Shown in pieces: positions 5,596 through 8,335 of a stretch of 8,335 nucleotides of DNA. Position 1 is the first letter of the stretch; each line of letters opens with the position of its first letter. The stretch comes from an uncultured Clostridium sp. (GTDB taxonomy: Bacteria > Bacillota_A > Clostridia > TANB77 > CAG-508). The position numbers and the translations under genes are program-made. The stretch covers positions 1 through 8,335 of the forward strand of contig CAMXLV010000079.1 in NCBI GenBank assembly GCA_947244675.1, written 5' to 3'. A model generated the notes under the pieces. The model searched no databases. It saw nothing but the letters and a program-made list of their open reading frames with translations, and was not told the origin of the DNA.

Positions 5596-7317
5596 TTGAC
5601 TATCTACGAAATGAAACAAGCATTTTTGCTTGGAAAGACAATATTTGATTTACCTTTAAATGTAAGTTATTATGCCAAAGTTTCTACAGATAAGGAAGAA
5701 CAAATCAATTCTTTGGAAAATCAAGTTAGTTTTTTTGAGGATTACATTAAGAAAAATGGTAACTGGACTTTTATTCGGTGGCTATGTTGATGAAGGAATC
5801 AGTGGAACTACTTCTAGGAAACGTGAGAATTTTATGAGAATGATTGAAGATGGGAGTAATAAGAAGTTTGATTTGCTAATTACAAAAGAAGTTTCAAGGT
5901 TTTCTCGTGATACAATTGATAGTTTGCTTTATACTAGAAAGCTACTAGAATATGATGTTTGCGTATATTTTCTATCAGATAACATTATAACGGCATCTTC
6001 AGATGGAGAGTTAAGGCTTACTATCATGTCTAGCATGGCACAAGATGAAGTTCGCAAAATCTCAGAAAGAACAAAGTTTGGTTTTAAAAGAGCCTTAGAA
6101 AAAGGGATTGTTCTTGGTACAGATAATATTTGGGGTTATAAAAAGAATAAGGGTAAACTTGTGATAGATGAAGAAGAGGCACCTTGCATTAGAGAAATAT
6201 TTGATGTTTATGCGAATGATAGTAAAGTTGGATTAAAGAAACTATCTATTTTATTAAAAGAACAAGGCTATTGTAATCATAATGGAAATTCAATTCATCC
6301 TAATACATTAAAAAGAATTATCCAAAATCCTAAGTACAAAGGTTATTATACAGGAGGATTATCAACAGTTGTGGATTACAGAAGTAAAAAGAGGAATTTT
6401 AATGACCAAGCAGAATGGAAAGTGTATAAGGATTATGAGAAAGTTCCTCCTATTGTATCAGAAGAATTATGGGAAAAGGCGAATCAGAAATTATTATCTA
6501 GAAGTAAAAAAGCTGCAATGTATCAAAAACATCAGACTTTGTATGCTTTATCTGGAAAGTTATATTGTGATAAGCACAGATGTGGATTTGTTCGAAAAAT
6601 TAGACACTATAAAAATAAAGATGATGTGATTTATTGGTATTGTGCAGATTTTCATAAAACTGGCAAAAAGAATTGCATTCCTGCTTGCTTTAAGGAACAA
6701 GATTTATATGATATTTTGCTTTCTATCTTTAAAAGCTATGAAGTCTACAAAGAAGAGATTTGTGAGGAATTACTGTCTTTTTATAAAGAACTTTCTAAAG
6801 AAGATGAAAATATAGAACAAGAGGAAAAACTACAAAATGAGTTAGAGGTACTTGAAAGAAAAAAAGATAAATTATTGGATTTAGCTTTAGATGGACTTTT
6901 AAGCAAGGAAGATTTAAGTAATAAGAAAGTAATCATTGAAACAGAAATTAGCAAAATACAAGCAAAATTAAAAGAATTAGAGGCTAAAAAGAAAAAGCCA
7001 GAGGAAGAAAAAAACAGTATATAAAATTAAAAGAAAGCATAATGAAACAATTAGTGATAACAAAAGATAATTTAGAAAATTACATAGAGGAATTATTAGA
7101 CAAAATCATAGTGGTAGAAAAACAAACAAAAGACAATAAAAAAGAAAGTGAAATAGAACTAAAAATTATACTTGCAGGAAACAAAATAATTACATATGGT
7201 AGTGCTACCAAGCTCAGGAAATTCAGCCAGCTAAACGGATATAAAGTGGCTGATTTTAAAAATCTCCCACTTTGTCACTCCCATGCACCCAGTCGGTCCT
7301 TGCACGTTTCATGGTAG
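5596..7317 (+). pseudogene. Large serine recombinase, twice frameshifted
   Basis: The TTG at 5596 follows AGGAAGGAGG (5581-5590) at 5 bases and opens MTIYEMKQAF. The protein has a resolvase catalytic domain with nucleophile S30 in YYAKVSTDKEE, a break, then VDEGISGTTSRKREN and ITKEVSRFSRDT, a recombinase DNA-binding domain (IWGYKK...NPKYKGYYTGG), a zinc ribbon (CDKHRCGF and YCADFHKTGKKNC, from about C324) and a long coiled coil (about 405-475). It is typical of recombinases that integrate and excise clostridial elements. Two frame changes break it. An extra C at 5776 turns WTFIGGYVDEG into a frame that stops at 5788-5790. At the A7 run 7008-7014 the frame ends at 7024, while the -1 frame continues with QYIKLKESIMKQL and a typical C-terminal region to ITYG (about 7200). 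Beyond ~7200 the sequence probably belongs to flanking DNA. With both shifts repaired the length (~535 residues) fits the family. It is probably inactive unless the first change is a sequencing error. Confidence 0.85.
7009..7015 (+). other. A_AAA_AAC slippery heptamer at recombinase frame change
   Basis: Zero-frame codons are AAA (7010-7012) and AAC (7013-7015) preceded by A7009, exactly the classical -1 slippery form X_XXY_YYZ. A -1 slip moves reading to CAG at 7015, which is the frame that encodes the recombinase C-terminal domain through 7042 onwards. No convincing stimulatory hairpin is seen directly downstream. A simple indel in the A run explains the break equally well. Confidence 0.45.
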
Positions 7318-7414
7318 CGATTACAACGTCAGATACTACACAGCCTTTCGCTTCGACAGTACCGCATTTTATAGCGACGATTTCGATGTCTTTCGTCCGT
7401 TACTTTATATGTAG
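7235..7414 (+). pseudogene. Orphan C-terminal fragment of an FGE/C-type-lectin-fold protein
   Basis: In this frame, opened after a TAA at 7232-7234, the last ~40 codons read GPCTFHGSDYNVRYYTAFRF and then a tail ending DVFRPLLYM, with a TAG at 7412-7414. The PC...GS..N..YYTAFRF...FRPLLY pattern is like the C-terminus of FGE-sulfatase/C-type-lectin surface proteins, where RGGxY and GFRPxLY normally occur. There is no start codon, ribosome binding site or upstream domain, so it is a fragment. The composition differs: bases 7311-7411 hold about 43% G+C, well above the surroundings, and 15 of the 34 codons from 7310 to 7411 end in C. Many of those are of the NNC kind (TAC, GTC, TTC, GAC, AGC), as expected when AAC codons are randomised in a diversity-generating retroelement variable region. 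No reverse transcriptase or template repeat lies in the window. Confidence 0.5.
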
Positions 7415-7605
7415 GACTAAGTGCTGTGAAAACCAAAAATTTTAGGTTTTGAAAAAGCAGTTTTAAAAGCAGAAAAATAGAATAACATTAACACAAATTT
7501 GTTAAAGCAAATTTGACAGACGAACAAAAACAGAACATACAGAGTAATCTAAAAGTACAAAAATTTTTAATCATACTTCTTTTGTTCTGTCTTATAAGCA
7601 CAAAT

Positions 7606-7649
7606 AAAAAGTTTGATAAGGATTAGTTTATCCTTAAACAAGCTTTTTT
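7606..7649. terminator. Bidirectional intrinsic terminator
   Basis: AAAAAG..TTTG..TAAGGA (7606-7622) pairs with TCCTTA..CAA..GCTTTTTT (7631-7649), with a mismatch and one bulge. It ends in six T residues on the plus strand, and the A run at its start serves as a T tail on the minus strand. It lies between the recombinase side and the convergent BspA-like gene and could end both transcripts. Confidence 0.7.
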
Positions 7650-7709
7650 ATTGTATAGGGAAAATCGAAAATTTTACTTATATGACAAAATCATTCTACA
7701 AAATTTTCC

Positions 7710-7785
7710 AAGGTCAACAATTAAATGTAGGTTGTACACTATATATCAAAAGTTAGAAAATATTAATCAGTTAATTGTTGATCTT
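7710..7785. repeat. 15-bp inverted repeat beside the BspA-like gene
   Basis: Bases 7710-7724 (AAGGTCAACAATTAA) are complementary to 7771-7785 (TTAATTGTTGATCTT) with one G-T pair; the arms are 46 bases apart. The second arm ends two bases from the stop of the BspA-like gene (7788-7790). It could be a transcript-stabilising stem-loop or the end of a small insertion. Confidence 0.65.
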
Positions 7786-7787
7786 GT

Positions 7788-8335
7788 TTAAATACTTATA
7801 ACGTGTATATTTGTAAATCTTGCAAAATTGTTTTGCAGCCATGTTTTCATTTTTTGATTTGTTATGATTTGAATATCGTCTGGCACATTCTTAAATAATT
7901 CAGTAATATTTTCTACATGATCGATTTTAAAATTGGTTAAATCTAATTCTGTTAGTTTAAAACAATTCGAAAACATAAGACGCATCGAAGTTACATTACT
8001 AGTATCAAAATTTGATATATCTAAGTGCATTAAATTACTACAACTCTCAAACATTACTTCCATATTTGTTACATTACTAGTATTAAAATTAGATAGATCT
8101 AATGATAATAAGCTACTACAATTAAAAAACATACTTCCCATATTAGTTACATTACTAGTATCAAAAATAGATAGATCTAATGATAATAAGCTACTACAAC
8201 TAGAAAACATAGTTCCCATATTGGTTACATTACTAGTATTAAAATTTAATAAATCCAGTTCTGTTAGTTTAGAACAATTCGCAAACATGGAACGCATTGT
8301 TGTTACATTACTGGTATCAAAACTTGATACGTCAA
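7788..8335 (-). CDS. BspA-like leucine-rich-repeat surface protein, C-terminal part
   Basis: The frame is open to the window edge, so the N-terminus is missing; the 181 visible residues start DVSSFDTSNVTT. An internal ATG at 8297 is not the real start, since the repeat runs on upstream of it. The protein is built of 26-residue units of the form LxxLDLSxFDTSNVTNMxxMFxxCSx, the BspA/DUF285 leucine-rich repeat found in surface proteins of Clostridia, Mycoplasma and other host-associated bacteria. The final unit is degenerate (LTELDLTNFKIDHVENITELF), and a short non-repeat tail ends IHVISI with no LPXTG or membrane anchor. A signal peptide and any anchoring domain must lie upstream of the window. 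The likely role is adhesion or protein binding at the cell surface. Transcription runs leftwards towards the terminator at 7606-7649. Confidence 0.85.
   Translation of the reverse strand, partial: DVSSFDTSNVTTMRSMFANCSKLTELDLLNFNTSNVTNMGTMFSSCSSLLSLDLSIFDTSNVTNMGSMFFNCSSLLSLDLSNFNTSNVTNMEVMFESCSNLMHLDISNFDTSNVTSMRLMFSNCFKLTELDLTNFKIDHVENITELFKNVPDDIQIITNQKMKTWLQNNFARFTNIHVISI
7900..8335 (-). repeat. 78-bp tandem repeats encoding leucine-rich repeats
   Basis: The plus-strand marker GTTACATTACTAGTA, or a close variant, recurs at 7990, 8068, 8146, 8224 and 8302, exactly 78 bp (26 codons) apart. Adjacent units share long near-identical stretches; for example bases around 8094-8120 repeat at 8172-8198. 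This should allow repeat number to change by slippage or recombination. Confidence 0.9.

Larger units (their letters stand above)
1403..7319. repeat. Scattered ATGGTAGYG motif, three copies
   Basis: ATGGTAGTG occurs at 1403-1411 (where the first surface gene loses its frame) and at 7196-7204 (end of the recombinase coding sequence), each preceded by CAY. ATGGTAGCG occurs at 7311-7319, in the orphan FGE-fold fragment. The copies could be remnants of attachment-site core sequence, or simply the GS codons shared by FGE-fold tails. A 9-bp match is weak evidence alone. Confidence 0.3.
7415..7787. other. Intergenic region with terminator and inverted repeats
   Basis: No gene is supportable. Just after the fragment, AAAACC (near 7427) and GGTTTT (near 7443) can pair, a small hairpin like those that follow variable regions of retroelements. 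CAAATTTG occurs twice near 7494 and 7508. GACAG...AACAAAA (7515-7529) faces TTTTGTTCTGTC (7580-7591). A terminator at 7606-7649 and a 15-bp inverted repeat at 7710-7785 are listed separately. Confidence 0.5.

Noticed and set aside
5776..5790. TGA read as Trp (mycoplasma-like code) to explain the first recombinase break
   Set aside because: Reading through TGA does not restore the family sequence; only a frame change at C5776 does, and TGG is used for Trp throughout.
6369..6629. 86-codon plus-strand frame within the recombinase
   Set aside because: It is an alternative frame over the recombinase DNA-binding and zinc-ribbon regions, which are clearly coding.
7206..7310. Genuine C-terminal extension of the recombinase (SATKLRKFSQLNGYKV... 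to the stop at 7317)
   Set aside because: The composition shifts to GC-richer and the residues do not look like the recombinase family end; it is more likely read-through into flanking DNA.
7964..8335. CRISPR array from the regularly spaced repeats
   Set aside because: The 78-bp period is continuous coding sequence of a leucine-rich-repeat protein, without distinct spacers.

Overview
The window is very AT-rich and uses TTG, GTG and ATG starts with clear AGGAGG-type ribosome binding sites and intrinsic terminators. TGG codes for Trp and TGA acts as stop. The genes are of kinds common in gut Clostridia: pilin-like/FGE-fold proteins, a clostridial large serine recombinase, and BspA-like leucine-rich repeats. 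It looks like an accessory region of a low-GC Firmicute (Clostridia). I cannot name a species.

Layout. 1-331: no gene, one near-consensus promoter. 332-1497: a decayed surface protein with a pilin-like shaft and an FGE/C-type-lectin-like head, missing its prepilin leader and frameshifted near its end. 1548-1820: a small acidic protein of unknown function with its own terminator. 1959-4263: a two-gene overlapping operon, an ATPase with an N-terminal PHP (metal-dependent phosphoesterase) domain and a 100-residue partner. This is the best candidate for a defence or toxin-like system. 4516-4905: a compact regulatory module, in which a strong promoter makes a predicted RNA of about 78 nt that is complementary to the start region of a 45-codon gene on the opposite strand. 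5035-5183: three consecutive inverted repeats, one with a GAAA tetraloop and a purine-rich internal loop. 5375-7317: a small SHOCT-like protein and a large serine recombinase broken by two frameshifts. 7235-7414: a GC-richer orphan C-terminal fragment of an FGE-fold protein whose codon pattern recalls a diversity-generating retroelement variable region. 7415-7787: terminator and inverted repeats. 7788-8335 (minus): the C-terminal part of a BspA-like protein made of 78-bp repeats.

Interpretation. A recombinase next to an unrelated GC-richer gene fragment suggests that one end of an integrated element lies near 7200-7310. The PHP-ATPase operon and the antisense-RNA module would be its cargo, but the other end is not defined. 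The recombinase and the first surface gene both look inactive, so this is probably a decaying island between surface-protein genes. Function of the PHP-ATPase pair is inferred from domains only. No reverse transcriptase, tRNA, rRNA or CRISPR array was seen.
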